From Hyaloperonospora brassicae (Eukaryota > Oomycota > Peronosporomycetes > Peronosporales > Peronosporaceae), in the NCBI GenBank assembly GCA_947650285.1, contig CANTFL010001264.1:310001-374000 (forward strand): a DNA stretch of 64,000 nt, given 5' to 3'. Below are positions 14,723 through 24,800 of the stretch, one piece after another. Position 1 is the stretch's first letter; each line of letters opens with the position of its first letter. Below the pieces are notes generated by a model. It was not told the origin of the DNA. It searched no databases and saw nothing but the letters and a program-made list of their open reading frames with translations. The translations under genes and the position numbers were made by a program.

Positions 14723-14734
14723 AGTCACTTACTA

Positions 14735-15250
14735 ATGCTCCCTGTCTACTGAACTTAAACGACCTCCACTTATGCACGAAATTATTTTATCCATCTTGGC
14801 CAGGGAAGTATCCAAACGTGCAATGCCTGCTGGAGTGCAGTGTTTGTGGACCTTGATGCCACCGTCTGAGACGATGTACGTACCGGTACATACCGTTGAA
14901 TGTCCTACCACGGGCAGATCATTTCGGGTCATATGATGCCGAAAATAATTACGTACGTGGTATTTCATCAACATGCTGGAGACCGTCGCTGAAATTATAA
15001 CTGTTCTGTAGGTCCCGCCACGATCGCACTTCTATTAGACCTGTTGCCAACCCCGCCTTGTTTTATATGATCTGGCGACGACGATGGCATACCCATGGGT
15101 AGCCGCGAAACCGTTTAAGGTTGATACCATTTCGATCCTGGAAGGAAAGTTGGTGCCAGCGAGAGCGGCAGGTCGGGGCTGGAGATGTTCAGCGACGATG
15201 GTCCTCTCTCGGGTCTTCGTAAGCCATTTTAGGAGTCCATATGGTGCGTG
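14735..15250 (-). pseudogene. FAR1-like DNA-binding domain fragment of a MULE
   Basis: Read on the minus strand, about 15153 down to 15000 gives FPSRIEMVSTLNGFAATHGY, then AIVVARSYKTRRG, two stops, and KCDRGGTYRT. This is the FAR1-type pattern seen at the N-terminus of MULE transposases (hydrophobic helix, G-Y-x-V, R-S, then C-D-R-G-G-x-Y-R). The frame continues as an 80-codon stretch over 14732-14974 with no recognised domain. No DDE core is present, so only the DNA-binding end was retained inside the terminal repeats. Two adjacent stop codons show it is not functional. Confidence 0.6.
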
Positions 15251-15445
15251 TTACTATCCGGTGTATTCTGTCGTATTGCATTAGTATGAGGGGACATAGA
15301 CGCAATTGCGCGGCCAAGACAGGTGTTTAAGTCAGGTTCTTTTTCTTTTGCAGTAGATGGAATTTCCCTCCTTAACTTCCAGAACCCTAGTCCAAACAAC
15401 TTCAGCAATTCGGTTGGGTGCTTTTACATACAATTGAACTGTACT

Positions 15446-15572
15446 GTACACGTATATCATTCCGAAGTATAAAATGTGAAGTCTTTTTATCATTTCAGGC
15501 AGGCGTGTGTGCCCGTAGCAAAAATTGGGTGTGCCTCTTGCAAAAGTGGGGTGTGCCTCTCGTCGTGGTCTT
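15446..15572. repeat. Right terminal inverted repeat of the 1-kb element
   Basis: Inverted partner of 14594-14722: TTTCAGGCAGGC, then TAGCAAAAATTGGGTGTGCC, CAAAAGTGGGGTGTGCC and GTCGTGG in mirror order. Confidence 0.65.
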
Positions 15573-17470
15573 AATATGCACTCGCGTCTTCTTTGACGAT
15601 AGAGAATATAAATCATTACGATAAAAGATTTTGTATAACATAGCTGATAAGATGAAGGTTTAAACACACGTCTTGATGTCATGGAAATAATCCATTTTGT
15701 TTTGTAAAATACGTGGGAATACAAACTATTTACCTCTACAAAATATTTGTCACAGCAATAACAATACGTACATATACAAAATATTTACAGTCTTTTCAAA
15801 GACTTAAGCAAGAATGAGTCAGCTGACGAGCACACTTATCTTATTGATTGAAGCATGCATATCTTAAAGCAATCAGCTGGGATGCATATTTGCTACAACT
15901 TTCAATATTTCGGCAAAGCTGTGCAATAACATTTCTTGCATGCTTTATAGACATACCTCTAGCGGCCCATACAATTTGCACAGAAACATGTGCACCGGAG
16001 AATTGCTTTAAATATGTTTATTTCTGGCATGCATAATAATAACGACAATTGATAAAAAATGAGTGTTAATGTCGCACATGACTTTTACACGTAGTGGTGA
16101 TAGGGATAAATCTTAAAGGGTGCTCTGGCGTCACTGTTCCAATATATATGAAAATATAACTACCGTATTGAACGCATCTGCGAAAAAACATAATAACGGC
16201 TGTGAATAGTTCTTACGGATTCGAGCGTGCACGTATATACCTTCGCAAAAGAGCGAGGGAAGGAAGTCGCAAGTATTAAAAAACTGATTGAAAGCCGGGT
16301 AACTAATGTCAGGTCCACCTCTATTGTTGGTATCGCGAATTAAAAAAGAATAACGATAACGCCACATGTCAAAAGAATGAGTACGCAAATGGAATGTCTT
16401 CATTCGCGTACAGAGGTAATAGAAGCTAACGGACATATAAAACTAGTCCCAATACATTTATCGGTCATTCGTTTGATTGCCTTGGTGAGCCAAATAAACA
16501 ACTGCATCCTAAGTGTGCATCGTAAGTGGTGTGAACGCGATAATGTCAGTCAAAAACTAAAGAATTAGGGAGACTTTACGCACTAAATGTATTAATTAAA
16601 TTGACTTGTCGTGTGTTCACTCGACGAGGAAAAGGGGCGTGCTGTATTCAAAAAAGGGCGAGGATCTCACGATTATCTAGCGGTATTGTCTGGACCATCT
16701 AGTTTCGAGACATGTGGATTTAGGTAGCGAGCGCCATAAGGAGTACGACACGCGCTGTAACAAAGGTGCATTTGGCGTTAACAGCATATACAGCAGTCGA
16801 CACTGACATTGTGCAGACACATGCATCGACCACCCACGTTCACCCATAGATAAAATGTAGCACAGTCGACTCAATTTGAAAATACCGATTATGTTTAAGA
16901 AAAGACGGTTTTTCGAGTTTTTAACCTGGTATATCACGTCCATTTACGATCATGAACGATCGCTGGCTACTTTCATCTTATTGCACTGCACGTGTCTGCG
17001 CACAATTATAAGGAAAACAGTAGGACCTATAAAAACCAATCAATAGTGTGCCTGGTCTGTTGCAATGTAGAACGACAATAAAGTCGAAACTTCAAAGCAC
17101 GATCGTCAAAAGTCGCATCATTAGCTATTCCCGATCATGATTGCAAGCGACACTACCCGATTTAGGGGGAATGAGAGCTTTAAAAAGCCTCAAAAACGGT
17201 CACCGATCATTTTCATTTCCTATTTTAAGGCACATGATTTAAACCTTTCGATTTCGTACCTACAACAGGTTATTCGCAGATAGAGCTTGTCCCGACCAGA
17301 TGGGCATCAAAGCATCCGGGCACAAAGGTCCGGGGGTACATAAACCGCTAGCGTCGAACATGCGTCTCTTCTTTTTGACAGTGCATCAGTTTGTCACGGA
17401 AAGTCCGGTGCGGATGGTTGCTGGGCAGCACCCGTCGTACGGCACAGGCTGCATGCCTATGTGTTCCCGC
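15573..17470. other. No gene recognised
   Basis: AT-rich sequence with only short unrecognised open frames, the longest about 100 codons on the minus strand at 16131-16436. No domain or repeat partner was identified. Confidence 0.5.
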
Positions 17471-17523
17471 AGGTCTTGATCTCTCAGGATTTCCAGATTT
17501 CATCTAGTGCGCTCTACCACTAA
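17471..17523 (-). other. tRNA-like A and B box pair, possible SINE head
   Basis: On the minus strand TTAGTGGTAGAGCGCA (17508-17523) resembles a tRNA D-arm/A box. About 25 nt further on, AGATCAAGACC matches the GRTTCRANNCC B-box consensus at about 9 of 11 positions. No cloverleaf with a paired acceptor stem is evident, so this is not called as a tRNA gene. A tRNA-derived SINE is the likely alternative. Part of the region (17517-17534) is repeated at 18551-18568. Confidence 0.3.
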
Positions 17524-17534
17524 GTTCTCGATTA
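17517..17534. repeat. 18-bp direct repeat, left copy
   Basis: CCACTAAGTTCTCGATTA occurs here and again at 18551-18568, bracketing the GC-rich block. It could be a boundary duplication or two fragments of one tRNA-like repeat. Confidence 0.7.
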
Positions 17535-17539
17535 TTCCC

Positions 17540-18470
17540 AAATTTTCACGGTTCAGCTCAAGCCAGTCTTTTTCCCTTCGGGGCAGTCACGTCGGAGGGA
17601 ATCCTCCCCTTGGGGAGCCGACGTGGTCGAAGATCTGACGCGGGCACGCTGCACTCGCAGTCGCGGGTGTGGGCGTAGGAGACCGACGGGTCGCGCAAGC
17701 GGCCCTAGCAGGGGTGTTTTACGGACTGGAGGCGTACCCCGCGCCACGTGTCGCCGCTGCGGCGAGCGCACACTCCACGTCAAGGGGCCGCGCAAGCGGC
17801 TGAAGGGGGCCACCATCGCAGATGGTTGAGCTCCGCGGAGAGATAGACGGCGGGTTGGCGTTCTCCACGCCACGCAGTCACTTCGGTGATCGCACTCCAC
17901 GTCGGGGGCCGCGCAAGCGGCTGAAGGGGGCCACCATCGCAGATGGTTGAGCTCCTCGGAGAGATAGACGGCGGGTTGGCATTCTCCACGCCACGCAGTC
18001 ACTTCGGTGATCGCACTCCACGTCGGGGGCCGCGCAAGCGGCTGTAGGGGGCCACCATCGCAGATGGTTGAGCTCCTCGGAGAGATAGACGGCGGGTTGG
18101 CGTTCTCCACGCCACGCAGTCACTTCGGTGATCGCACTCCACGTCGGGGGCCACGCAAGCGGCTGTAGGGGGCCACCATCGCAGATGGTTGAGCTCCTCG
18201 GAGAGATATATGGCGGGTTGGCGTTCTCCACGCCACGCAGTCACTTCAGTGTTCGCACTCCACGTCGGGGGCCGCGCAAGCGGTCCTAAAGGGGTTTGTT
18301 GCCTTATATGGCAGCATACCCGCGTTGTACGTGCTGCCGCTCCGGCGGTACGCATGTCCCCAGTCTACTTGGTCGCGCCAGCGGTCATGATTGACTCGTA
18401 GTTGGCTTCGGTAGGAGGGTCTCTGACCTCGTTGCCGTCGCCCCTGGCTCTACGGAGGCCTTTAGTTGTC
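17540..18470. repeat. GC-rich, hairpin-dense block
   Basis: About 0.9 kb that is far more GC-rich than its AT-rich surroundings and full of short inverted repeats. Examples are CACGTCGG/CCGACGTG (17588-17595 with 17618-17625) enclosing CTCCCC-TT-GGGGAG (17604-17617), CGCCGC/GCGGCG near 17752-17764, and CCGC-GCAA-GCGG and CCATC-GCA-GATGG in each tandem unit. The hairpin style resembles that of the gypsy copies, but no retroelement protein is present. Sequences on both sides of the tandem array (CGCAAGCGG(C/T)CCTA followed by AGGGGT) are themselves related. Confidence 0.6.
17771..18290. repeat. 121-bp tandem repeat array, four units plus a partial fifth
   Basis: Units begin with CACTCCACGTC at 17771, 17893, 18014, 18135 and 18256 (spacings 122, 121, 121, 121). 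Each holds CCGCGCAAGCGG, CCATCGCAGATGG, GAGCTCC(T/G)CGGAGAGATA and CTCCACGCCACGCAGTCAC. Open frames on the minus strand here are translations of the repeat; since 121 is not a multiple of 3, each unit is read in a new frame, so they are not credible genes. Confidence 0.9.
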
Positions 18471-18550
18471 GACCCGATACCCGGGCCGTACTTCTTGTCA
18501 CACTTATCAGTCGTTAGTTATCATAATAATGGACGTACTTGACACCACCA

Positions 18551-18568
18551 CCACTAAGTTCTCGATTA
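18551..18568. repeat. 18-bp direct repeat, right copy
   Basis: Exact copy of 17517-17534. Confidence 0.7.
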
Positions 18569-19163
18569 CCCTCGGGCTAGCTCTGCCGTACAGTCTAAGC
18601 TCCGATGACACTGACTCGGTATCAATGTTCGGGCAAAGTCAGGGGTGTACCACTCCACGTCTAGAAGCTCATGTACCTGTCAGTATGTGCACTATACTCC
18701 GCCAGCGATTTACATAGTACGACGGTGAGGAGTGCCGAAGCGCCAAACCATTGGGAGCGAGCGGTTTGACCTCGCTTGGCAAAGTGTCAATACGTTGACG
18801 GTGAGTAACATGCATCGTAACGTGCAACGCGGCAATGTCGCTCACTTCACATCTCGAGCACGATGTCAGCAAAACAAGATGCTGCGGAGAACGTGCGACG
18901 GTCCAGTGAAAGAGATACAAGTGCCTCTTGCCAGCACGTTGTGTCTTGCCAACAGGACCATCTACATCCTATACTGCTGATTCTTGACCTCCCTTTGCCC
19001 TTAACCTGTCTTCCGATCCAGGTCGACAAGCATAGACGCACCAGAGAAAGCCGAGTCGAGCGCTGTTTTCTTCTCCAAAAATCAGTCTCGAGCAAATCGT
19101 GCAAGACTAAGCAAACGATCGTGTGGATTTTTGCTTCGACGTCAGTTAATGTACTCCAATGCT
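18569..19163. other. Spacer before gypsy copy 1, no gene recognised
   Basis: Open frames on both strands over 18732-19198 have no recognised domain. The gypsy element is inserted at its right end, and the sequence resumes at 27144. Confidence 0.5.
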
Positions 19164-19168
19164 CGCGT

Positions 19169-19556
19169 TGTAACGGGGCACACCCTTGCGTAACTTAACG
19201 CAAGGGATTTGGGTGCCCCGACGGACGTACACGTGGCGAGCGAGGAAGCGTAGGTAGGGTAAAAGTAGAACTGTTATATTAATAAATTAAGTCTTTAAAC
19301 TACTGTCTCTTCGTTTGACTTAATTCAATTATACTAATATAACTGCATGTATGGTGACGTCTCGTCACCACTCATTGCGCGCGTCTTGCGGCGATTGGTG
19401 GGTTGATATCATCACGATATCAACCAATGAACAGACCCTTTGGTCGACCCTTCAATATCACCACTTTGGTGATATTGTTTAAAGAATATCCATCTTATAT
19501 TCTTTATTGTCACTTTCCTTAAGTGACAATATCATGTAACGGGCTGCCCCGTTACA
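19169..19556 (-). repeat. 3' LTR of gypsy copy 1
   Basis: 388 bp starting TGTAACGGGGC and ending GCCCCGTTACA, an 11-bp terminal inverted repeat with canonical TG...CA ends. It is dense in hairpins: CCCTTGCGT/ACGCAAGGG (19183-19206) nested inside GGGGCAC/GTGCCCC; GGTTGATATC/GATATCAACC (19401-19425); CAATATCACC/GGTGATATTG (19453-19477); ATTGTCACTT/AAGTGACAAT (19506-19530). CGCGT precedes it. Confidence 0.95.
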
Positions 19557-19570
19557 TCACCCCCCCCCTT
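19557..19570 (-). other. Polypurine tract of copy 1
   Basis: On the element strand, AAGGGGGGGGGTGA lies directly against the 3' LTR, the expected place for plus-strand priming. The G run is 9 here and 7 in copy 2. Confidence 0.8.
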
Positions 19571-19688
19571 AACTGATAGTCACCGTGTGACTATCGAAAT
19601 ATGGAGGCCACCCGTTGGCCACCATTGGGACAGGGAGCACTTGTTTGGTCCGTTCCACTCACTTTCCGCTTGACCTCGCATAGTTAAC

Positions 19689-21292
19689 ATGTCTATGCGA
19701 GGTGACTCAAGACCCACACAGCCTGGTGCTGTGCAAGCCTCTGCGGCAGACGCTTCGTCGTCTGCCGCCCCTTCTTCGCCTGCAGCAACAGGTGCTGCAG
19801 GTGCACGCGGTATCACGCCGCGTGCGTACGATGACCCCGATGTGGAGGTCATCTACTCTGGCGAGTCAGACGTGTCTGACTCGGGCAATGCTCCAGAGGC
19901 GTCTCGCTCACCGGCGACGCCTCAGTATTCGCCAAGGCCACTGCCGAACGAACGGACTCGTGATTCGCATCACAGTCTGTTCGGCAGTGATGACGATGAT
20001 CAGGGTGGTGAGTTCTATTCTTCACCACCGCCGGCTCGTGCGTCTTCGCACGAGCGTGATGACGATGGCGCGAGCCGTCGTCAATCTGGGAGCCGTGGTA
20101 CCGAAAAGGGTACCACTGTGAAGCGTGATGAGTTGAAGCCGTGGCGTTTGCCCGAACAACTCATCAATAGCCTGTCTCACGAGACAGGCCAACACCATCG
20201 AATACCCTTATTCGATGCAACCGAGCTTCACGGCTTGAGTCCCAGCGCGAAGAACTTTCGCGCTGAAGAAGACTTTTATCTCGATGTCTTCCTTAGACAT
20301 CGATGGTACAATAGCAACCAAAAGCGTGACAAAACATCGCTTTTGGCTGCGTGGAACGCGTTCGTCCAAAACGTAAAGAATTTTGGACGAGAAGGGTGGC
20401 TCAAGAAACTTGAGGCAACACGCCTCAGGTTCGAACGGCGAACGCCAACCGGTGCTAGGTACCGGTTGCATTGTTTATCGAGTGAGGCAGGCATTCCTTG
20501 CCTCACATGGGGAGACCCTTGTGCGAGTTGTGTTGACAACTCGCAGCGTGCACATAGGGATGTGTACTCCCTAAATTCGCCCTGGGGAAGGCACATCTCT
20601 CGGAGGAGATGCGTGACGCGATTGCAAACTTGCAATCCGTCTACAAGCGCCTTGGGCGCGTGTTTACCGATGGGCCACAGGACTCATCGGATGGGTCTCG
20701 TCATAGTGGCGGACGAGACCTTCAACATCCATCAACAGCTGAGAGCGGGGCTCCCAGCTGTTCCAAGAGGGTGGATACCCCCGCCACTGGACGAGGTAGC
20801 TCGTCCTTGATCCTGAATCGTCACGGTGATTCAAGATACGCTCCACTAGAAAGCGTTGATCACCGTGAGCATCCACCAAAGGATGTGGTGGAGGAGGAAA
20901 GACCTCCTCCAGAACCCCAGGCCCACCATCTCGACCCTTACGAGATGGATCGCGCAATCGATGAATTGCGCGATGACTTGAAGCACGAGCGCGACCGACG
21001 CTACGCTTTGACCGACACCGTGCGGAAGAACCGCAAGGGTCACGAGGCTGATCGGGCGAGGGATCGCGCCGATTATGCCACGGCGCAGCTTCAGGTCGAG
21101 CGGGATGTCCGCTCCCTTTTCGGCGAGCTGGCTACAGCTCGCGGAGAGATAACTCGGTTGAATACCGAGGTATCATATCTGCGCGACCAGACGGATCGTC
21201 TGGAGCGCGAACGCAAGAACTTGATGGATGTTCTTGAACGTGGGGGCTATCTTCATCGGAAGAAGAAGGCTCGTACTGACAGTACGACCTAA
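19689..21292 (+). pseudogene. Antisense gene of gypsy copy 1, unknown protein, one frameshift
   Basis: Open frame on the strand opposite gag-pol, starting ATG about 130 bp inside the 3' LTR. Part one (from 19689, real match to copy 2 until about 20590) has an acidic, Ser/Pro-rich disordered N-terminus. It is followed by a compact region (RWYNSNQKRDKTSLLAAWNA, FGREGWLKKLEATRLRFERR) and four cysteines as HC-x8-C-x6-C-x2-C. Part two (20609-21292) is a charged tail that looks like a coiled coil, with many Asp-Arg, Arg-Asp and Leu residues and ending LMDVLERGGYLHRKKKART. Small indels near 20590-20605, in the loop of a hairpin whose arms are kept, split the two parts. Copy 2 is uninterrupted there. 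I do not recognise the family; structural, Env-like or regulatory roles are all possible. The start codon sits in the loop of an 11-bp hairpin (19673-19703). The LTR next to it could supply an antisense promoter; that is inference. Confidence 0.75.
20664..20957 (-). pseudogene. Chromodomain of the copy 1 polyprotein, separated by stops
   Basis: A clear chromodomain on the element strand: FLVERILNHR, then YLVQWRGYPPSWNSWEP, then LLMDVEGLVRHYDETHP. The aromatic and W-x-G-Y-P positions of the chromatin-reading fold are visible. In chromoviruses this module follows integrase and guides integration to chromatin marks. Here it is out of frame with pol and with the integrase tail at 21132-21890. It overlaps, antisense, the plus-strand gene; the segment of that gene opposite the chromodomain is low-complexity, which suggests the chromodomain is the constrained partner. 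Confidence 0.8.
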
Positions 21293-21890
21293 GCCTCCCA
21301 AATGTAGGATGCGTGCGCATCCTACGTGGCAATTCGAGTGTGTATGCATTGCCCTTGCGATGCAACACTCGAAATGGCCCAATGTATTTCGGCAGTAGTT
21401 TACTACTGCCGACACTAGTGACTGCATGTCCAGGTAGGTTTACCGTTGACAGTAGTACTAGGTCATAAACCTTAAATGAAAGAACATTTGCTCTTCCATT
21501 CTTGTCTGCGTTCCGTTTCTGACGGTCCACCGCATTTGCGATGGAGTCCTGAACGAAACGGACTACCGCTTCTCGAGTCAGCAGGAAGTTCTCTGCTGAC
21601 TCTTTGTTTTGTCTAGCAGTGCGCTTCGTGCGCACTGCTAAGAGATTGCTCTCTTCTTCAGCGAGGTTGTCTTCTTCCTCGCTGGCATAATCGTTGACGA
21701 TGCTGAATATACCAGCATCGTCATCATCATCCGAATCAATAATAGCGTCTTCGCTATTATTGAGATGATCTTCTTCATCGATGTCGACTTGATCGACATC
21801 GGCATCATACGTGACGACGTTTGCGTCGACACGTGATGAGCAAGAGCCAAAACGGTTTTTGCTCGAGCGAGTCCCTCCCCCCTTATCCAA
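21132..21890 (-). pseudogene. Integrase C-terminal region of copy 1 (acidic linker and GPY/F module)
   Basis: Continuation of integrase in the -1 frame relative to pol. It has an acidic Asp/Glu linker, then VDRQKRNADKNGRANVLSF and the GPY/F module (SSKLLPKYIGPFRVL, AYTLELPRRMRTHPTFGRLR), which in Metaviridae integrases binds DNA and promotes oligomerisation. The frame starts beside a G6 run at about 21879-21884 and ends at a TAG near 21132, before the chromodomain. Copy 2 shows the same break from pol, so it was inherited rather than arising at this locus. Confidence 0.8.
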
Positions 21891-24800
21891 GAGTCACACT
21901 CTAGAAGGGTGGGCACACGTGGATGGCGTAGGCCATTCACGTAAAACGGTGTGTGCTGTGTTGAAGCATGCACCGAATTATTGATGGCGAATTCCACCAT
22001 GGGTAGGAATTCGCTCCAACTCGGAAACGAGTGGACATATCCTCGAAGAATCTCTTCGAGGACACGGTTCGCACGTTCCGTCTGACCATCTGTTTCTGGA
22101 TGGTCAGAAGTGGACATCTTCAATCGTGTTCCGAGAGTACGGAACACGGTTTGCCAAAATGCCGCCGTGAACCGAGGGTCACGGTCGGATACGAGTTCAC
22201 GGGGTAACCCGTGGAGTCTAAAGACCGTGTCTAGAAAGACACGAGCACAACCTTGAGCCTTGATTGACTCAGGGACAGCAGCAAGATGGACCATCTTGCT
22301 GAATCGGTCCACAAACACAAGAATACCATTATTCTTGTGAGCGTCTTCGGGAAACCCGAAGACGAAGTCCATTGAAACGGACTGCCAGCACTCTGTCGGA
22401 ACAGGCAGAGGCTGCAATGGCGCACGGGATGAAGGACTAGGCTTCACCCGTTGACATACTTCGCAAGCACGGATGTACTTGCGAACAAACTGATACTGGC
22501 GGGGCCAGTAAAAGTCGCGACTTACCGTGAGGTAAGTCTTTTCTCTACCACGATGGCCGCTTGTTGGGGCATCGTGACACTCATACATGATGCGCAATCG
22601 CAAATCATGATGAGCGGGTACGACGACACGAGGCGTGTCGTCGGCAACAGCTGTATAGTACAGCAATCCGTTGCGTGTACTATACCGATCCGATGAGGAT
22701 CGGTACAAAGCCGGTAAATCCCTCATGGATTTACTGGATGGATTCACCAGATGATCCATCAATCGCAGAAGATCCTTATCTTCCGCGTATGCCTTTCGTA
22801 CGTCGTCAAGTAGACTTGACGACGGGACACTGACTGACAGTGTCGCAACAGTGGGCTTATCCTCACTGTTGGATTGTGCGTCCGGCTCGAAATCGGGCCG
22901 GCGCGAAAGAGCATCCGCGACGACATTGAGTCGTCCCGGTTTATACTCCACGGAGAAGTTATACTCCGCGAAGAAAGACAGCCACCTCGCCATTCTTTGC
23001 GAGAGGTGTGGGCTGTTTACGGCCGTGCGTAGTGACGCATGGTCCGTGTAGACAACAAACGGTCTATCTCCCAGGAGATAGACGCGAAACTTAGCCAGTG
23101 CGTATTTCATGGCAAGGAGTTCCTTGTCATGCACTGGGTAATTACGCTCAGCTGCTTGCAGCTGACGCGACTGATAACAGATGACGCGCTCCGCGCCATC
23201 TGCATCGAACTGCATTAACGCACAGCCGATTGCGAAATCGCTGGCGTCACAGACCACATGAAATGGTCTGTCCTGATCTGCAATCGCCAAGATCGGCGAT
23301 TGCATCAAGCTTTGCTTGATACCTTCAAAGGAACGCTGGCACTCAGCGTTCCATGACCACTTGACATTTTTCTTGAGCAAGCAAGAAAGATGTACCGTCA
23401 TCTCGGCGTAGTTGCGCGAGTACTTGTGCAAGTACGCCGCAAGACCAAGGAACTTTCGAAGTCCCTTGGCATCGACTGGCACTGGCCAGTCGGTGATCGC
23501 CTTGATCTTTTCGGGATCAGGGCGTACGCCGTGTTTCCCCACGATGCACCCAAGAAGTGGTATTTCGCTAGCCGCGAATATACACTTCTTGAGGTTGGCG
23601 TACAACTTATGCTTGCGCATAAGTTGAAGAACCTGACGAACGTGAGTTCTGTGAACTTCAACGTCCGTCTTCCCGTCCATAGCCCGGCTATGGACGAACA
23701 CATCGTCGAAGTAACTCGGTGCGAAGTCTCGCACCGGTCTCAACAGATTTGTTACACATCTGTTGAATGTTGCAGGGGCATTACTCAGCCCCTGTGGCAT
23801 CACTAGCCACTCCCACAGCATCCCGCTGGGGGTACTCACTGCTGTGAACGGGACGTCCCGTTCAAGCATCAGGATCTGATAGAATCCATCCATCAGATCC
23901 ATGGACGAAAAGATGGTACTCTTTGACATACCATCTATGATTACGTCCTTCCTCGGTATCGGCGTCTGAGCCGGTACCGTTGCAGCATTCAACTTGTTGA
24001 ATGCGTGCACTATCCGCCACCCTCCTGTGGCCTTTCGCACACAGAAGGTCGGAGAGCTGTGAGGGGATGTTGATTCCCTCACATGGCCCGCTGCTAAGCG
24101 ATCGGCAAAGAACTTGTCGATCGCTATCACTTGTTCACGAGGCAGTGGCCACTGCTTCATGACACAGTATTTCGAGCCCGGTTTGAGCTCGATCTCGTGT
24201 CGAGTGCCTTTGTCCTTAGGCAACTCGCAAAGTACGGATTCAGGGAACACATCCCTGAATTCGATCAAATCCTTATACAAAGGATTTGCCTGAAGTGACT
24301 CCCAGGATTGGGACGCGTACCGCTCAATCCGAGTCTTCTCATCGAGGACACTTTCGTCCATCGATGAGCTGCTGAGAACCCGTTCGTTCTCAGCAAATAC
24401 TGTTGCCGACCGAATGTCGGTCACATACTCGTCCTCTGTGACGAGTACGCAGATCTGCTTGACTTTGCCACTACGCAGATCACGCAAGAACCGTTTCGGT
24501 TCTAGCGTTGGCAACTGAGTTATCTCCGAAGTCAACTTCGGAGGCACAATCAGATCAAGCGTATAAGCGCCTACGCTTGATCCGTCATTAACCAAGACGT
24601 TCAACGTCTCGGTTTCTTCCTGGGATCTTGCTTCCACAGGTTGCTGAGGGCCTGATCCCTCAGCAAGCAACTCTTGAGGAATTCCTTCCTCAAGTACGTG
24701 GGGACTTATTCCCTCGACGTCTTCCGACTGTGGCTGTGCAACCACAGTCAGGAACCGATCCTCTACGGTCGACTCTCCAGTCGACCTAGGATTTTCATGT

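Larger units (their letters stand above)
14594..15572. mobile_element. 1-kb terminal-inverted-repeat element carrying a FAR1-domain fragment
   Basis: The ends, about 14594-14722 and 15446-15572, are inverted copies of each other over roughly 125 bp. Both contain CCACGAC, two to three copies of a 22-bp unit around GGCACACCCCA(C/G)TTTTGCTA, then GCCTGCCTGAAATGA and AAGACTTCACA. Between them on the minus strand is a broken FAR1-type DNA-binding domain. Long terminal repeats around a FAR1 domain fit a non-autonomous Mutator-like element. No convincing target-site duplication was found, so the outer limits are approximate. Confidence 0.65.

Noticed and set aside
17471..17534. True tRNA gene
   Set aside because: A and B box resemblance only; no paired acceptor stem or plausible cloverleaf by eye.
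17771..18290. Regular repeats with palindromes, CRISPR-like at first sight
   Set aside because: Units are contiguous 121-bp tandem copies with no unique spacers, in a eukaryotic transposon-rich sequence.
17553..18355. Overlapping minus-strand open frames of 117-185 codons with a repeated peptide
   Set aside because: They are translations of the 121-bp tandem repeat read in successive frames, with no domain and no conserved start.
20208..20635. Minus-strand frames of 87-119 codons opposite the antisense gene
   Set aside because: No family features; they lie outside the integrase and chromodomain frames and look like shadows.
21638..21890. Programmed -1 frameshift joining pol to the integrase tail
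   Set aside because: No X XXY YYZ heptamer in the pol frame was found in the overlap; an inherited indel at the G run is simpler.
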